A DNA stretch of 64,000 nt from Paenibacillaceae bacterium (GTDB taxonomy: Bacteria > Bacillota > Bacilli > Paenibacillales > NBRC-103111), in NCBI GenBank assembly GCA_029256185.1, contig JAQSYI010000044.1:1-64000 (forward strand), in the 5' to 3' direction. The notes beneath the pieces are model-generated. The model saw nothing but the letters and a program-made list of their open reading frames with translations, did no database searches and was not told where the DNA came from. Positions 34,617 through 43,973 of this stretch are shown here, piece by piece. Position numbers and translations under genes: made by a program. Each line of letters starts with the position of its first letter. Position 1 is the first letter of the stretch.

Positions 34617-35621
34617 ATGAGAATCGATTGTATCGGGGGCGGCTCCCTGGGATTGCTGCTGTCGGCGAGGCTTGCCCGGCTCCCGGTGTGCATCCGCCTG
34701 ATTACCCGTACTGCAGAGCAAGCCCGCTTTGTGTCAACAGATGGACTGGCCCTTTATGAAGCGGGAGACAACCGTGAATCGACGACCCCCGGGAGGGTCC
34801 GGTTGGATTGTATTTCATTTGAACGGTATTTGGAAGAAGCGGATTCCGATCCGTTGACCGCCGATTGGGTGCTCCTCACCGTCAAGCAAAAAGATGTGGA
34901 TGACAGAATGCTTCAGACTCTTCGTCTTAGGGTTGGCTCCGGGACGGCTGTTTGCTGTTTTCAAAACGGGCTGGGGCATATGGAGCGGCTAAGCCGTGTC
35001 ATAGATAGCGCCAAGCTGTACACTGCTGTTACCACAGAGGGAGCGCGGCGGATTAGCAAGACAGAGGTGCGGCATACAGGACTGGGTTTTACCTGGGTGG
35101 GCCAAGAAGCAGGGAGCGCTGCCCCCTCGCCGGACAAGCAGGAGGAGCTTGTGCGCGTCCTGTGCCTGGCGGGATTCTCTGCTGGAGCTTCCACAACTAT
35201 GGATACGGTAATTTGGAGCAAGCTGGTTATGAACACGGTTATTAATCCCGTTACCGCGATTCTGGAGCTTCCCAATGGAGCTTTGCTTCAATCGTCTGAC
35301 GCATTATCCCTTATGAAACGACTGTATGAGGAAGCTGCGGGATTGGCCGAAGTCCTGGGAGTCGCCCTTGACGGGGATTTATGGGACAGGCTGCTTGGTG
35401 TCTGCCGGGCTACTGCAGAGAACCGGTCTTCGATGCTTCAGGATCTGGAGAGAGGCCGCAGAACGGAGCTGGAATGGCTGAATGGCAGCCTCCTGAAATT
35501 GGCGGGACAGTCCAATATACCTCTTCCTGCCCATGAGACGGTTTACCGGCTGGTCAAAATTAAGGAAGAGCTCCGCACGGGAGGTGAAGCAAATCGTGCA
35601 GGCGGTGCAACAGATGTATGA
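34617..35621 (+). CDS. panE: 2-dehydropantoate 2-reductase (ketopantoate reductase)
   Basis: 334 residues; ATG with a weak AAGGGAAG upstream. NADP-binding motif IGGGSLGLLLSARLA at the N-terminus, TVKQKDVDD, CFQNGLGHMERL, then the C-terminal ApbA domain with the catalytic Lys in WSKLVMNTVINPVTAI, and SSMLQDLERGRRTELEWLNG, which holds the conserved Ser and Glu that bind pantoate. It makes pantoate for coenzyme A. Its place between the RsfA-family gene and the DUF3397 gene is the usual Bacillales order. The spacing of the glycine motif, IGGGSLG for GxGxxG, is normal for the family. Confidence 0.93.
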   Translation: MRIDCIGGGSLGLLLSARLARLPVCIRLITRTAEQARFVSTDGLALYEAGDNRESTTPGRVRLDCISFERYLEEADSDPLTADWVLLTVKQKDVDDRMLQTLRLRVGSGTAVCCFQNGLGHMERLSRVIDSAKLYTAVTTEGARRISKTEVRHTGLGFTWVGQEAGSAAPSPDKQEELVRVLCLAGFSAGASTTMDTVIWSKLVMNTVINPVTAILELPNGALLQSSDALSLMKRLYEEAAGLAEVLGVALDGDLWDRLLGVCRATAENRSSMLQDLERGRRTELEWLNGSLLKLAGQSNIPLPAHETVYRLVKIKEELRTGGEANRAGGATDV

Positions 35622-35961
35622 ATGGCTGACTTTCATGCCGTTTTTGTTTTTTGCAATCATTTGGCTGGTTGTCTACCTGTTCACCGGCAAGCATAGGACC
35701 GCAGCGTACGCGGGGATGGATGTCACCGCATTCCTGCTGTTGGGATCCATATTCAATATGCTCTATAAACTGAGCGGTTCCCCTTGGACCGGGTGGGGAC
35801 TTGTATTTGTATTTTTGCTGGCGGGAGGATTTATAGGGAGACGGCAGGAGCGCCGGAAATCCGGCTTCAATATGCTGCTGATGCTAAGAACTGTCTCCCG
35901 CACCGGGTTTGTGCTGATGACACCGCTTTATTTGCTGCTTCTGCTGCTTACGCTATTATAA
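35596..35961 (+). CDS. DUF3397 family membrane protein
   Basis: 121 residues from GTG 35596 (GGGAGGTG upstream), overlapping panE by 26 nt; ATG 35614 is an alternative. Four membrane helices (FMPFLFFAIIWLVVYLF, MDVTAFLLLGSIFNMLYKL, WGLVFVFLLAGGFI, and a leucine-rich C-terminus LMTPLYLLLLLLTLL). The family has no known function but is kept next to panE and bshC in Bacillales. The overlap shows translational coupling to panE. Confidence 0.85.
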   Translation: MQAVQQMYEWLTFMPFLFFAIIWLVVYLFTGKHRTAAYAGMDVTAFLLLGSIFNMLYKLSGSPWTGWGLVFVFLLAGGFIGRRQERRKSGFNMLLMLRTVSRTGFVLMTPLYLLLLLLTLL

Positions 35962-36468
35962 TAGAAGGAACGGGGATCGTCCGAAGAAGGCTGTTTTTGA
36001 ATAAAGCTTTCTTTTTTTGTGCATAAATATAAGTTTGTGCAAGATTAAACCCGGTTCATGATAACTATTGCAGGCGGCAAGTAATTTTTTCCTGCAAAAA
36101 AAAATAGATTTTATTAACCGCTGGTTGTATAATTGAAAATGGTTATAGTTTGGCACATTAGTAAAAACTAATTTTATCAATATGTTTCATCCATGTGAAA
36201 ATTGTGAACAAATTGTTACAAATCATTGCATTTAGTTTACAGAGTCATCTCTATGTGTTAAATATAGTGACATGGAATTCAAAGCTTGTTAGAAATCCTT
36301 ACATGAAAAAATGTTGAATCCATCTGAACAAAGGTTAAATGTTTTTGACCGGAGTACAAATGTTCATGTATCAGGGCTAATGGTGTGATTAACTTCACTG
36401 CTGAGGACAAATCATACCTTTACCATATAAAACAATTCTACATAATTATCAAAGGGAGGGTAACACCA
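35962..36468 (+). other. AT-rich upstream region of the opp operon
   Basis: No gene seen in ~500 bp. The stretch is far more AT-rich than its neighbours and contains a plausible sigma-A promoter, TTTACA-17-TAAATA (36236-36264), so the oppA message would have a ~200-nt leader. Several AAATTGT-type patches could bind a nutritional regulator, but none fits a known consensus well. Confidence 0.5.
36236..36264 (+). promoter_or_regulatory. candidate promoter of oppABCDF
   Basis: TTTACA (36236-36241), 17-bp spacer, TAAATA (36259-36264), 205 nt before the oppA start. Confidence 0.55.
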
Positions 36469-38163
36469 ATGAATTTCAAGAAAGCTCTCATTACCGCTTT
36501 CGCGTTCACACTTGTGGGCAGCTTAATCGGTTGTGGAAATGATGATGACAAGAATACTGAAGCATCCGCGGCGCCAACCGCAGCGGCATCAACTGCAGCA
36601 TCCCCATCCGCTGCTCCTGCCAAACCTCAGGAAATCCGCATCAACTTTACTGCAGACCCGCCGGCGCTTGACGTTTCCAAGGCGACTGCCAACGCATCCT
36701 TCACTATCCTGTCTCACGTCCATGAAGGTTTGTACCGTCTGGACAAGGACCTGAAGGCGACTCCAGGTCTTGCAAAGGATAAGCCGGTGATTTCCGCTGA
36801 CGGTTTGACTTACACGATTACCCTGAAGGATAATGTTACCTGGGCCGACGGTACGCCGGTAAAGGCACAGGATTTCGTATATTCTTACCTGCGCACCTTG
36901 AATCCGGAAACCAAAGCACAATACAGCTTCTTCCTGGAATACATCAAGGGCGGCAAGGAGCTTCACAGCGCTGCTGACCCGGCCGCATTCGAAGCTGCCA
37001 AGGCTAACTTTGGCGCTGTAGCCAAGGATGACAAGACACTGGAAATCACGCTGGTTCAACCGAAGGGCTTCTTCACCGAATTGCTGGCCTTCGCAACCTT
37101 CTTCCCGCAAAACGAAACTTTTGTCAAGGCTCAAGGCGAAAAGAACGGCGCAGATGCCGCCAACGTTCTGGGCGCAGGACCGTTCAAGCTGCAAAGCTGG
37201 GATCATGAGCAAAAGCTGGTTATGGTCAAGAATGATAAGTATTGGGATGCAGCGAACGTGAAGCTGGAAAAGGTTACTCTGAATATCGTTAAGGATGCCC
37301 AAACCGGAGTCAATCTGTTTGAGTCCAACGAAGCTGACTTGACTGACTTGACTGGTGATACCGTTGCCCTTTATACCGGCAAGCCGGAATACACCATCAA
37401 GAAGGAATTGACCAATGCTTACATCCAATTCCAAACCAAGAAATTCCCTGCTTTTGCCAACACCAAGATTCGTCAAGCTCTCGGTATGGCAGTAGACCGC
37501 AAGCCGCTGGTTGAAACCATCCTGAAGAACGGCTCCTTCCCTTCCACCGGCTTCGTACCTGGCGGTACTCTTGACGGCAACGGCGGCGAGTTCCGTAAGA
37601 CTGCAGGCGACACTCAACCGGCGTTCGATGTTGCCAAAGCAAAAACCCTGCTTGCTGAGGGTCTGAAGGAATTGGGTCTGGACAAATTGCCTAAGTTCAG
37701 CCTGATGGCTGACGATACTGCCAACGGCAAGAAGACCATCGAGTATGTATTGGCTCAATGGAAGCAAAACCTGGGTATTGAAGTAGAAAGCCAACCCGTA
37801 CCGCACGAACTTCGTGTTGACAACCAGCACAAGAAGAACTTCGATGCGCTGCTTGCACTGTGGGGCGCTGACTACAATGACCCGATGACCTTCCTCGACA
37901 TGTGGATCACTGACGGCGAATTCAATGATGCCAGCTGGTCCAATGCCGATTATGACAAGTTGATCAACGAAGCCAACCTGGAAACCGACCGCGCTAAGCG
38001 CGCTCAAAAGCTGGTTGAGGCTGAGAAGATCCTGATGAACGAATATCCGGTATCGACTCTGTACTTCCGCAACAAAATCTTCGCTAAGCGGGCTAACGTT
38101 GATGGACTGCTCCTTCCTCCGTACGGCCAAGAATGGGAACTGAAGTGGGCTTCCATTAAATAA
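36469..38163 (+). CDS. oppA: oligopeptide-binding lipoprotein OppA
   Basis: 564 residues; ATG 36469 is 9 nt after GGGAGG. Lipoprotein signal with LIGC (Cys22), an Ala/Pro/Ser-rich spacer, then a family 5 (SBP_bac_5) protein: RINFTADPPALDVSKATANA, FTILSHVHEGLYRLD, YTITLKDNVTWADGTPVKAQ (motifs quoted in part), VLGAGPFKLQSWD, RQALGMAVDRK and LYFRNKIFA. It binds peptides outside the cell for OppBCDF. Codon use is strongly biased (GAA, CAA, CTG, GGC, AAC), unlike its neighbours, which points to very high expression. A hairpin separates it from oppB. Confidence 0.95.
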   Translation: MNFKKALITAFAFTLVGSLIGCGNDDDKNTEASAAPTAAASTAASPSAAPAKPQEIRINFTADPPALDVSKATANASFTILSHVHEGLYRLDKDLKATPGLAKDKPVISADGLTYTITLKDNVTWADGTPVKAQDFVYSYLRTLNPETKAQYSFFLEYIKGGKELHSAADPAAFEAAKANFGAVAKDDKTLEITLVQPKGFFTELLAFATFFPQNETFVKAQGEKNGADAANVLGAGPFKLQSWDHEQKLVMVKNDKYWDAANVKLEKVTLNIVKDAQTGVNLFESNEADLTDLTGDTVALYTGKPEYTIKKELTNAYIQFQTKKFPAFANTKIRQALGMAVDRKPLVETILKNGSFPSTGFVPGGTLDGNGGEFRKTAGDTQPAFDVAKAKTLLAEGLKELGLDKLPKFSLMADDTANGKKTIEYVLAQWKQNLGIEVESQPVPHELRVDNQHKKNFDALLALWGADYNDPMTFLDMWITDGEFNDASWSNADYDKLINEANLETDRAKRAQKLVEAEKILMNEYPVSTLYFRNKIFAKRANVDGLLLPPYGQEWELKWASIK

Positions 38164-38196
38164 GAGTTGAATGTAGCAAAATAATGTAATAACATG

Positions 38197-38235
38197 GAAG
38201 AGGCCGTTCCTCCACGAGGATCGAACGGTCTCTTC
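38197..38235 (+). promoter_or_regulatory. intercistronic hairpin between oppA and oppB
   Basis: 13-bp stem GAAGAGGCCGTTC/GAACGGTCTCTTC with one G-U pair and a 13-nt loop; no clean T tract. It probably stabilises the oppA message and reduces read-through into the transporter genes. Confidence 0.75.
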
Positions 38236-38264
38236 TCATGATTTCATATTTAAGGAGGTGCCGC

Positions 38265-39197
38265 ATGCTAAAGTATATACTACGGCGTATAGTCTACATG
38301 ATCATTACTCTGTGGCTCATCACAACACTAACCTTTGTGCTGATGAAAAGCTTGCCGGGGGATCCCTTCGGTGAGGCCTCCGCAAAGATGACTAACGCCC
38401 AAAGGCAAATACTTATGACGCAATACGGACTGGACAAGCCGATCGGTGAGCAGTACCTGAAGTATCTGAACGACGTTATTCATGGGGACTTGGGGGTTTC
38501 GTTCCAATTTCCCGCACACACAGTGACCGAGAAGATTAAACAGGCTTTTCCTAATTCTCTCGAGCTTGGATTATGGGCACTCATTATCGCGGTAATTGTG
38601 GGGCTGACCCTGGGGATTATTGCAGCATTGAATCATAATAAGGCGCCTGACTACACGGCTATGATAACGGCAGTTATTGGTGTGTCCGTGCCGTCGTTTG
38701 TGCTCGGGCCATTATTGTCGTATTTTGTCGGAGTAAAGCTTGGCTGGCTTCCGCCCGGCCTTTGGAATGGACCTGAGCATCGGATTTTGCCGGCAATCGC
38801 TCTATCTTTTGGTACATTGGCCCAAATCGCCAGAATGATGCGCACGTCCATGCTGGACGTACTGAATCAGGATTATATCAAGACGGCCAAGGCCAAAGGT
38901 CTTACTCAAAGTGCAACCGTATTCCGTCATACGCTGAGAAATGCTATTATGCCGGTCATAACTATCCTTGGGCCAATTTTTGTAAACCTTATCACGGGCA
39001 CATTGGTAGTGGAACGGATCTTCTCTGTTCCCGGTCTGGGCACCCACTTCGTGCAGTCCATCTATTCCAATGACTACACGATGATTGCCGGATTAACCAT
39101 ATTTTATTCGGCCATTCTTGTAGTTGTCATATTCTTGACCGACATCTTATACGGATTCATTGATCCGCGGATCCGTCTGGCGAAGGGGAGGAGTTAA
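38265..39197 (+). CDS. oppB: oligopeptide ABC transporter permease OppB
   Basis: 310 residues; ATG 38265 is 6 nt after AAGGAGG. N-terminal helix (YILRRIVYMIITLWLITTL), then MKSLPGDPFGE, the typical OppB periplasmic loop with LDKPIGEQYLKYL, and five more helices. The coupling loop is DYIKTAKAKGLTQSATVFRH. It pairs with OppC to form the channel in the membrane for peptides delivered by OppA. Confidence 0.95.
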   Translation: MLKYILRRIVYMIITLWLITTLTFVLMKSLPGDPFGEASAKMTNAQRQILMTQYGLDKPIGEQYLKYLNDVIHGDLGVSFQFPAHTVTEKIKQAFPNSLELGLWALIIAVIVGLTLGIIAALNHNKAPDYTAMITAVIGVSVPSFVLGPLLSYFVGVKLGWLPPGLWNGPEHRILPAIALSFGTLAQIARMMRTSMLDVLNQDYIKTAKAKGLTQSATVFRHTLRNAIMPVITILGPIFVNLITGTLVVERIFSVPGLGTHFVQSIYSNDYTMIAGLTIFYSAILVVVIFLTDILYGFIDPRIRLAKGRS

Positions 39198-39200
39198 TCG

Positions 39201-40118
39201 ATGGCGATCTCAGCAAAAAACAGATTTAAGGCCATTGAGCAAGGAATACTTGCTCAAGACCGGATCGTTCGTCCTTCCTTGAACTATTGGCAGGATGCGT
39301 GGAGACGACTTAAGAAAAATAAGCTGGCAATGGCCGGCTTGATCATACTGGTTGTCTTGTCGATTATGGCTATCTTGATGCCATTCTTCTCTTCCTTTCA
39401 ATATGATATTCAAGACTACAATTCCACCAATGTCCGTCCCGGCGGGGAGCACTGGTTTGGGACAGATGATTTTGGACGGGATTTGTGGGTGCGTGTATGG
39501 TGGGGGACGCGTATCTCCTTGTTTATCGGGATTACGGCGGCAATTATTGACCTTGTTGTTGGTGTGCTTTACGGTGGCATCTCCGCATTCTACGGCGGTA
39601 AAGTGGACAATGTCATGCAGCGTTTTGCCGAAATCATCTACTCGATCCCTTACCTGATTATTGCCATTCTGTTGATCATGGTGCTTGGTGCCGGGGTAAG
39701 TTCGATCATTATTGCCTATGCTCTGACGGGCTGGGTACCCATGTCCCGCCTTGTACGGGGGCAATTGCTTGCCCTGAAGGAACAGGAATTCGTCATGGCC
39801 GCCCGCTCCTTGGGTGCCCGCCCCGGCCGGATTATTTTCCGTCACTTGATTCCCAATGCGCTCGGGATCATTATCGTCCAGATTACCTTCGTGGTGCCAA
39901 GCGCTATTTTCTTTGAAGCCTTCCTGAGCTTTATCGGCCTGGGCGTCAAGGTGCCGCTTGCCTCGCTGGGGACGTTGATGAACGACGGCGCGCTGTCCAT
40001 GCGCCTGCACCCGCACCGTCTGCTGTTTCCGACAGCCGTATTCAGTTTGATCCTGCTCAGCTTCAACATGCTGGGCGATGGGCTGCGCGATGCGCTGGAT
40101 CCCAAGATGCGCAAATAA
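39201..40118 (+). CDS. oppC: oligopeptide ABC transporter permease OppC
   Basis: 305 residues, 3 nt after oppB. The OppC-specific N-terminal extension (NYWQDAWRRLKKNKLAMAGL) precedes a first helix; HWFGTDDFGRDLWVRVWWG and ISLFIGITAAIIDLVVGV follow, with the coupling loop FVMAARSLGARPGRIIFRH. The C-terminus DGLRDALDPKMRK is characteristic. It forms the channel with OppB. Confidence 0.95.
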   Translation: MAISAKNRFKAIEQGILAQDRIVRPSLNYWQDAWRRLKKNKLAMAGLIILVVLSIMAILMPFFSSFQYDIQDYNSTNVRPGGEHWFGTDDFGRDLWVRVWWGTRISLFIGITAAIIDLVVGVLYGGISAFYGGKVDNVMQRFAEIIYSIPYLIIAILLIMVLGAGVSSIIIAYALTGWVPMSRLVRGQLLALKEQEFVMAARSLGARPGRIIFRHLIPNALGIIIVQITFVVPSAIFFEAFLSFIGLGVKVPLASLGTLMNDGALSMRLHPHRLLFPTAVFSLILLSFNMLGDGLRDALDPKMRK

Positions 40119-40121
40119 TGT

Positions 40122-40166
40122 TGATGCTTTCAATGCCAGTTTTCCTTACGGAAAACTTTCAGGAGG
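40122..40166 (+). repeat. SD-proximal hairpin leader (family A) before oppD
   Basis: GATGCTTTCAATGCC, then the perfect hairpin AGTTTTCC-TTAC-GGAAAACT, then TTCAGGAGGGG, the ribosome site of oppD. It fills the whole gap between oppC and oppD, inside the operon. Confidence 0.75.
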
Positions 40167-40173
40167 GGAACAA

Positions 40174-41205
40174 ATGAGCGACAATATATTGGAGGTCAAG
40201 GATCTCAAGGTATCCTTCTCTACTTATGCGGGAGAAGTCCAGGCGGTCCGCGGCGTTTCCTTTCATCTGAAGAAAGGGGAGGTCATTGCGATCGTAGGCG
40301 AGTCCGGCTGCGGCAAGTCCGTTACCGCGCAGACGATTATGCGGTTGATTCCGACTCCTCCCTCTGTGATCAAGAAGGGCAGCAGTATTTTGTTTGATGG
40401 CAGCAAAGAAATTACCAAGCTAAGCAACCGGGAAATGGAGAAGATTCGGGGTTCCGAGATGGGGATGATCTTCCAGGATCCCATGACCTCCCTGAACCCG
40501 ACCATGACCATCGGCAAGCAGATCGCCGAAACGCTGATCAAGCACCAGCATATGAGCAAGAAGGCTGCGCTGGCCCGGGCTGTGGAGATGCTGACGCTGG
40601 TAGGGATGTCTAACCCCGAAGGGCGGGTCAAGCAGTTTCCCCATGAACTGTCAGGGGGGATGCGCCAGCGGGTGATGATCGCCATCGCCTTGGCATGCAG
40701 CCCTAAGCTGCTTATCGCCGATGAACCGACTACGGCGCTTGATGTAACCATTCAAGCTCAGATTATCGAATTGATGAAACGGCTTCGTGACAAGACGAGC
40801 GCTTCGATCATCCTGATTACCCATGACTTGGGTGTTGTGGCGGATATGGCGGAGCGGGTAATCGTTATGTACGCGGGCAAGGTTGTGGAACAAGGACTGC
40901 TGGATGATATTTTTTACCGTTCCGAGCATCCGTACACTTGGGGTTTGCTGCGCTCTGTGCCGCGGCTGGACCACAACGCCAACGAAGATCTGATCCCGAT
41001 TCCGGGCACGCCGCCCGATTTGTTCGCACCGCCGAAGGGCTGTGCTTTCGCAGCCCGTTGTCCGTATGCCATGGAAATTTGCATGGATGAAGATCCTGAG
41101 CATACCACCTTGTCCCCGACTCATAGCGCAGCATGTTGGCTGCTTCATCCGGATGCGCCCAAAATCGAGAAGCCGATAGAAGCGGGGGGACACTTGCATG
41201 GCTGA
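40174..41205 (+). CDS. oppD: oligopeptide ABC transporter ATP-binding protein OppD
   Basis: 343 residues from ATG 40174 (AGGAGGGG 5 nt upstream). ABC ATPase with Walker A GESGCGKS, Q-loop FQDPMTSLNP, signature LSGGMRQR, Walker B LLIADEPTTALD and the switch His in ILITHDLG. The C-terminal oligopeptide extension has the Cys cluster of the Opp/Dpp subfamily, which can carry an iron-sulphur cluster (GCAFAARCPYAMEIC...C). It works as a heterodimer with OppF. Confidence 0.96.
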   Translation: MSDNILEVKDLKVSFSTYAGEVQAVRGVSFHLKKGEVIAIVGESGCGKSVTAQTIMRLIPTPPSVIKKGSSILFDGSKEITKLSNREMEKIRGSEMGMIFQDPMTSLNPTMTIGKQIAETLIKHQHMSKKAALARAVEMLTLVGMSNPEGRVKQFPHELSGGMRQRVMIAIALACSPKLLIADEPTTALDVTIQAQIIELMKRLRDKTSASIILITHDLGVVADMAERVIVMYAGKVVEQGLLDDIFYRSEHPYTWGLLRSVPRLDHNANEDLIPIPGTPPDLFAPPKGCAFAARCPYAMEICMDEDPEHTTLSPTHSAACWLLHPDAPKIEKPIEAGGHLHG

Positions 41206-42151
41206 GCATATTCTTGAAGTCAATAACCTAAAAAAGCATTTTAATATCGGCGGCGGCAGAATTCTCAAAGCTGTCGACGGCATCAATTTTGCCATTAAAC
41301 GCGGCGAGACCTTCGGACTTGTCGGTGAATCCGGCTGCGGCAAATCCACTGCGGGACGCACGATCATCCGCTTGTATGAAGCGACTGCCGGTCAGGTGCT
41401 CTTTAACGGCCAGAATATCTACGCCAAAAAAGGCGCAGAGCTGAAGGATTTCACCCGTAAAATGCAGATGGTGTTCCAGGACCCTTACGCCTCTCTGAAC
41501 CCGCGGATGAACATTGAGAAGATTATCGGCGAGGGTATTGATATTCATGGTCTTGCTTCCGGCAAGGACCGTAAGGACCGGATTTATCAGCTGCTCCGCG
41601 ATGTGGGATTGAATGAGGAGCATGCCGGCCGTTTCCCCCATGAATTCTCAGGAGGCCAGCGCCAACGGATCGGGATCGCCCGTGCTCTGGCCATTGAGCC
41701 GGAATTTATCGTAGCGGACGAGCCGATCTCCGCTTTGGACGTTTCTGTCCAGGCTCAGGTGGTCAACCTGTTCAAGAAGCTGCAGCGTGAACGCGGCCTA
41801 ACCTACTTGTTCATTGCCCATGACCTTGCGATGGTGAAGCATATTTCCGACCGGATTGGCGTTATGTATCTTGGCAAAATGATGGAGGTCACCACTTCAG
41901 AAAAGCTGTACGCCAAGCCGCTTCATCCTTATACGGTTTCACTCTTATCCGCTATTCCCATTCCTGACCCGGAAGTGGAGCGCAAGCGCCAGCGGGTTAT
42001 TCTGGAGGGTGAGGTTCCCAGTCCGCTTAATCCTCCCAGCGGCTGCCCGTTCCGCACCCGCTGTCCGAAGGCGATGAAGCATTGCGCTGAGACTATGCCG
42101 GAAATGAAGGAAGTAGAACCCGGGCATCATGTTGCTTGTCATTTATATTAA
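41198..42151 (+). CDS. oppF: oligopeptide ABC transporter ATP-binding protein OppF
   Basis: 317 residues; ATG overlaps the end of oppD by 8 nt, which indicates coupled translation. Walker A GESGCGKST, Q-loop FQDPYASLNPR, signature FSGGQRQRIGIARAL, Walker B FIVADEPISALD, switch FIAHDLAMV, and a C-terminal GCPFRTRCPKAMKHC segment. It completes the importer, and a terminator follows. Confidence 0.96.
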   Translation: MAEHILEVNNLKKHFNIGGGRILKAVDGINFAIKRGETFGLVGESGCGKSTAGRTIIRLYEATAGQVLFNGQNIYAKKGAELKDFTRKMQMVFQDPYASLNPRMNIEKIIGEGIDIHGLASGKDRKDRIYQLLRDVGLNEEHAGRFPHEFSGGQRQRIGIARALAIEPEFIVADEPISALDVSVQAQVVNLFKKLQRERGLTYLFIAHDLAMVKHISDRIGVMYLGKMMEVTTSEKLYAKPLHPYTVSLLSAIPIPDPEVERKRQRVILEGEVPSPLNPPSGCPFRTRCPKAMKHCAETMPEMKEVEPGHHVACHLY

Positions 42152-42160
42152 TTGAAGGGA

Positions 42161-42197
42161 CCGCCCCGGCTGAAGTTGAGCTGTCGGCGGCTTTTTT
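42161..42197 (+). terminator. terminator of the opp operon
   Basis: Hairpin CCGCC-c-CGGCT / AGCTG-tc-GGCGG with a small internal loop, followed by TTTTTT. Confidence 0.75.
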
Positions 42198-42263
42198 CTG
42201 CGAGCAGCGCGGTACCGGCAATTTTTTACGTAAGCAGCTCGTCACTTTTGGGGGATTGTTTTT

Positions 42264-42292
42264 TTGACTAACCGTGGTACCATGTGTACAAT
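42264..42292 (+). promoter_or_regulatory. sigma-A promoter of bshC
   Basis: TTGACT (42264-42269), 17-bp spacer, TACAAT (42287-42292), about 50 nt before the bshC start. Confidence 0.8.
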
Positions 42293-42341
42293 CAAGTTGG
42301 ACTAAAATTAGGAAGCGGAAAGCGGGAGGAGGTCCTGGGCG

Positions 42342-43973
42342 TTGCAGCTTGTACAGGCAAACCGGGTGAAGAGTCAGCCTTTGGCGGAAGATTATACCAA
42401 TCACTTTGCAGAGGCAGCGGAGCTGTTCGATTATAATCCATGGCAGGAAGAGGATTGGAGGCGCAGAGCGGAGTACCTGGAGCATACCGCCTCATTGCGG
42501 TTGGACAGGGGCGAGTTGACGGGATTTCTTCATACATATAATTTAGAAATTGGCAATACCCATTCTGAGGTCAAGCATTCCTTGAGACTGTTGGCCATGC
42601 AGGATTGCAGTGTAGTGGCGGGTGGACAGCAGGCGGGGCTGTTCACGGGACCGCTGCTGGTCATACATAAGGCAATAACGATCATCCGCAAGGCCAGAGA
42701 GGCAGCGGAGCGGCTGGGCCGCCCTGTGGTGCCTGTGTTCTGGATTGCCGGAGAGGATCATGATTTTGACGAAGTCAATCATTGGTATGCCTGGAATGCG
42801 CAATCAGGCGTGGAACGGTTCCGTCTCGAGCATCCGTCGGGCTTGAAGACGGCTGTCAGCAGACTGCACTTCGAATCTTGGGCGGAAGCGTTGAACCGGA
42901 TGGATGAATGGCTTGCGCCAAGCGACTTTAAGGATGGATTGATGGAACGCTTAACCGCATTCGCAGAGTCTTCCCGGACGCTGACCGGGTATTTTGCCCG
43001 GATTATGGGCTGGCTGTTCGGCTCTCATGGCCTGGTGCTGCTGGATTCGGATGATTCTCGCCTAAGAAAGCTTGAAGTGCCCATGTTTGAGCAGCTTCTC
43101 AGACAATCCTCCGCGGTTAACCGCAGGATTCTGGAAGCGGCTGATGCCGTCAGAGGCCTGGGTTACACGCCCCAAGCGGAGCAGTCTCCGGGTAATGTTA
43201 ATTTGTTCTTCTACGATGAACGCGGCGAACGCATTCTTCTGCAAAAGGATGGCTCCGGCTTCACTGACCGGAAACGGACCTTTCAACTGGAGGAAGAGAC
43301 CTTGCTGCGGATCATGCAGGAGGAGCCGAACCGCTTCAGCAATAATGTGATGACCCGTCCGGTCATGCAGGATTATGTGCTGCCTGTGTTGGGCGTGGTG
43401 CTGGGTCCCGGTGAAATTGCTTATTGGGCGCTGACCCGCGGTGTGTTCCATGAGGTTGGCTACCGGATGCCGGTCATCATTCCCCGCTTGGAATTCACCC
43501 TGGTGGAAGGTATTTTGCAGAAGAATATGGAGAAATACGGTCTGTCCTATAACGATGTGATGGACTGCTTCGAAGAACGCAGGGCGGAATGGCTGCTGGA
43601 TCAGGGCCAGTATGAAGTGGAGGAGCTTTTCTCGGAGACGCGGCGCAGATTTCTGGAGCTGTACCGGCCGGTACTGGATACCATATCCAGCCTCAATCCC
43701 GGCCTGGCCAAGCTGGGGGAGACCAATAGGCAGAAGATTGTAGAGCAGATTGAATACTTGCACAAGCGGGCATCGGATTCGCTGGAGAGTAAATTCGCAA
43801 GCGGTCTGCGCCAATTGGACCGCATCCACTTAAGCCTGAAGCCGCTGTCCAAACCGCAGGAAAGAGTATACAATGTGTTTGCTTATCTGAACAAATACGG
43901 CAGCGGGTGGATTGATGAGCTGATCAGCCTGCCGTATGACAACGATGGCGGCCATCGTCTGGTTTATTTTTAA
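42342..43973 (+). CDS. bshC: bacillithiol biosynthesis cysteine-adding enzyme BshC
   Basis: 543 residues with a TTG start after AGGAGG. The sequence fits BshC throughout: YNPWQEEDWRRRAEYLE, VVAGGQQAGLFTGPLLVIHK, VPVFWIAGEDHDFDEVNHWY, VLPVLGVVLGPGEIAYWALTR and the C-terminal SLKPLSKPQERVYNVF followed by Y(L)NKYG. The enzyme joins cysteine to glucosaminyl-malate in the last step of bacillithiol synthesis. As in Bacillus (yllA), it lies upstream of mraZ, although two other genes are interposed here. Confidence 0.96.
   Translation: MQLVQANRVKSQPLAEDYTNHFAEAAELFDYNPWQEEDWRRRAEYLEHTASLRLDRGELTGFLHTYNLEIGNTHSEVKHSLRLLAMQDCSVVAGGQQAGLFTGPLLVIHKAITIIRKAREAAERLGRPVVPVFWIAGEDHDFDEVNHWYAWNAQSGVERFRLEHPSGLKTAVSRLHFESWAEALNRMDEWLAPSDFKDGLMERLTAFAESSRTLTGYFARIMGWLFGSHGLVLLDSDDSRLRKLEVPMFEQLLRQSSAVNRRILEAADAVRGLGYTPQAEQSPGNVNLFFYDERGERILLQKDGSGFTDRKRTFQLEEETLLRIMQEEPNRFSNNVMTRPVMQDYVLPVLGVVLGPGEIAYWALTRGVFHEVGYRMPVIIPRLEFTLVEGILQKNMEKYGLSYNDVMDCFEERRAEWLLDQGQYEVEELFSETRRRFLELYRPVLDTISSLNPGLAKLGETNRQKIVEQIEYLHKRASDSLESKFASGLRQLDRIHLSLKPLSKPQERVYNVFAYLNKYGSGWIDELISLPYDNDGGHRLVYF

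Noticed and set aside
35962..36468. Riboswitch or T-box in the long oppA leader
   Set aside because: No T-box sequence, no specifier-like stem and no known aptamer core could be recognised.
36589..38130. 513-codon open frame on the minus strand inside oppA
   Set aside because: It is the shadow of the strongly biased codon use of oppA. The opposite strand has all OppA motifs and a proper ribosome site.
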